Below are positions 4,260 to 5,342 of a stretch of 5,342 bases of DNA, piece by piece. A program made the translations under genes and the position numbers. This stretch comes from Propionibacteriaceae bacterium UBA4569. Lineage in GTDB: Bacteria > Actinomycetota > Actinomycetes > Propionibacteriales > Propionibacteriaceae. The stretch's first letter is position 1; every line of letters begins with the position of its first letter. The DNA is taken from assembly GCA_002387005.1 (NCBI GenBank), contig DGKN01000143.1, positions 2,642 through 7,983 on the forward strand. Direction: 5' to 3'. The notes under the pieces are model-generated. The model was not told where the DNA came from and searched no databases. It was given only the letters and a program-made list of their open reading frames with translations.

Positions 4260-5342
4260 CACCTCGGTGTACTCGACGTCGGAGCGGTCGAAGACCTCGG
4301 TGGATGTATGGTCGAAGACCTGGGTCTGTTCACCGGACTCGATGCGGGGCTGCACCTGGGTCGCGTCGGCGTCGAGCGGCGGCAGCTGCTCGGCGGCGAA
4401 GGTCTGCTTCTCCCGCGGGTCGGAGGAGCCGAAGGGATCGTCGTCGGGGAAGTCGAGCGGCGCGTCACCCGCGAGCTGGCGCAGGTTCGACATCTGCGCC
4501 ACGACCGCTCCCTTGCGCTGCACCAACGCTGCGACCTCGCGCTCCAACTGCTCCTTGCGCCAGGCGTACTGCTCCTCGAGGCGGTCCTTCAGCATGGCTG
4601 CCTGACGGTGGGCGGACGCGATCGTCATTTCCGCTTCGCGCGCGGCTTCGGCCTTGGTCTTCTCGGCCTCGGCCAGCGCTCGCGAACGGATCTGCTGGGC
4701 CTCCTCTGCCTGGTTCGCCAGGTCGGCGGCTGACTGCTCGTGGTGCTGGGTGGCCTCGCTCAGCAGCGCCTCCGCCTTGAGGCGCAGTTCGTCGTGGCGG
4801 GCATTGGCCTCGACCAGATGGGTTTCAGCGGTCTGCTTCGCTGCTGCCTCGATGTCGGCGGCGCGGCGGTTCGCCTCAGCGATGATCCTCTCGGCCTGCA
4901 GCTCGGCGGCCTGGGTCTGGTTGGCGAAATTCTGCCGCGCCTGGGTGGCCAGTGCGTCAGCCTGGCGGCGCGCGGCGGCGATGATGGACTGGGCTTCGCC
5001 TCGGGCGGCCATGATCGTGGTGGTCTGCTCGCCCTCAAGGTCCTCGCGCAGCTGGCGCAGGTTCGCCAAGCCGGCGACCCGGATGTCGTCCGCCTCGGCC
5101 TGGGCATTGGCGCGGAGGTCGGCCGCGACACGCCGCCCCTCCTCCTTGATCCGTTCGGCCTCGATGGAGGCCTTGGCGACCAGGTCATTGCCCTGGGACT
5201 CGGCGGTACGCAGGATGCCGGTGGCGTGGGACCCGAGCCGGGTGAAGTCGGTGGTGCCGTTGGTCCGCTCGGCCAGCGCGACCTCGTGGCGCAGGGTGCG
5301 GACGAGCTGCTTGAGCGTCGAGAGCTGCTTCTCGATCTCGCG
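4245..5342 (-). CDS. Alanine-rich coiled-coil protein, Scy/FilP/DivIVA-like cytoskeletal type (N-terminus outside the window)
   Basis: The frame is open from the right edge to a TGA at 4247-4245, giving 365 C-terminal residues. The TTG at 5069 that could be taken as a start is an internal Leu codon (fragment residue 92), since 91 in-frame codons with the same composition precede it. Residues 1-26 and about 40-285 are Ala/Glu/Arg/Gln-rich with coiled-coil spacing and almost no proline. A motif like E-R-I-x-x-E-x-x-R-x-A-A-D-[LI] recurs at 63-76, 118-131 and 151-164. Residues 292-365 are acidic and proline-containing, probably disordered, with four T-[QE]-V motifs. The sequence resembles the streptomycete polar-growth proteins Scy and FilP and proteins labelled cellulose-binding, which build filaments and recruit DivIVA at growing poles. 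From memory scy and filP also lie near nucS in Streptomyces. An N-terminal DivIVA-like domain is expected but cannot be seen. Confidence 0.85.
   Translation of the reverse strand, partial: REIEKQLSTLKQLVRTLRHEVALAERTNGTTDFTRLGSHATGILRTAESQGNDLVAKASIEAERIKEEGRRVAADLRANAQAEADDIRVAGLANLRQLREDLEGEQTTTIMAARGEAQSIIAAARRQADALATQARQNFANQTQAAELQAERIIAEANRRAADIEAAAKQTAETHLVEANARHDELRLKAEALLSEATQHHEQSAADLANQAEEAQQIRSRALAEAEKTKAEAAREAEMTIASAHRQAAMLKDRLEEQYAWRKEQLEREVAALVQRKGAVVAQMSNLRQLAGDAPLDFPDDDPFGSSDPREKQTFAAEQLPPLDADATQVQPRIESGEQTQVFDHTSTEVFDRSDVEYTEVVRRD

Noticed and set aside
5067..5069. TTG at 5069 as the start of the coiled-coil protein
   Set aside because: The same frame stays open to the window edge for another 91 codons with the same coiled-coil composition, so this is an internal leucine.

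Overview
The window reads as chromosomal DNA of a high-GC Gram-positive actinobacterium. G and C dominate third codon positions, NucS (the actinobacterial and archaeal mismatch endonuclease) is present, and there is a SigE-family extracytoplasmic-function (ECF) sigma factor and a Scy/FilP/DivIVA-like coiled-coil protein. A five-residue start at the left edge resembles an actinobacterial cobalamin adenosyltransferase. A B12-using group such as Propionibacteriaceae would fit, but the genus is inference.

Layout from left to right. (1) Bases 1-16, minus strand: the first codons of a gene that runs off the window, probably ATP:cob(I)alamin adenosyltransferase. (2) 54-728, plus: a secreted cyclophilin-type peptidyl-prolyl isomerase lipoprotein. 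(3) 750-1514, minus: an alpha/beta hydrolase like YbfF/ABHD11, convergent with the cyclophilin. (4) 1514-1792, minus: a small CxxC...HWHxxC zinc-ribbon-like protein whose stop overlaps the hydrolase start by one base, so the two form an operon. (5) 1875-2591, plus: nucS, divergent from the zinc-ribbon gene across an 82-bp promoter region that carries a 19-bp tandem duplication. (6) 2660-3166 and 3163-4239, plus: a SigE-family sigma factor and a one-pass membrane protein in ATGA overlap, a probable sigma/anti-sigma pair. (7) 4245-5342, minus: the C-terminal 365 residues of an alanine-rich coiled-coil protein that continues past the right edge.

The clearest regulatory pattern is that three gene starts (16 minus, 1792 minus, 1875 plus) each have a TANNNT -10 hexamer exactly six bases before the start codon. 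This is the arrangement expected for leaderless actinobacterial mRNAs, and it moves the best start of the zinc-ribbon gene 54 bases downstream of its longest reading frame. The sigma gene instead has an ECF-like promoter (GCAACC, 16 bases, CGTAGT) and a Shine-Dalgarno sequence. The less ordinary parts are the possible nucS operator, the sigma partner with no zinc anti-sigma motif and an unrecognised outer domain, and four Thr-[Gln/Glu]-Val motifs in the acidic tail of the coiled-coil protein. No mobile element, CRISPR array, tRNA or rRNA was seen, and no gene-free stretch exceeds 300 bases.
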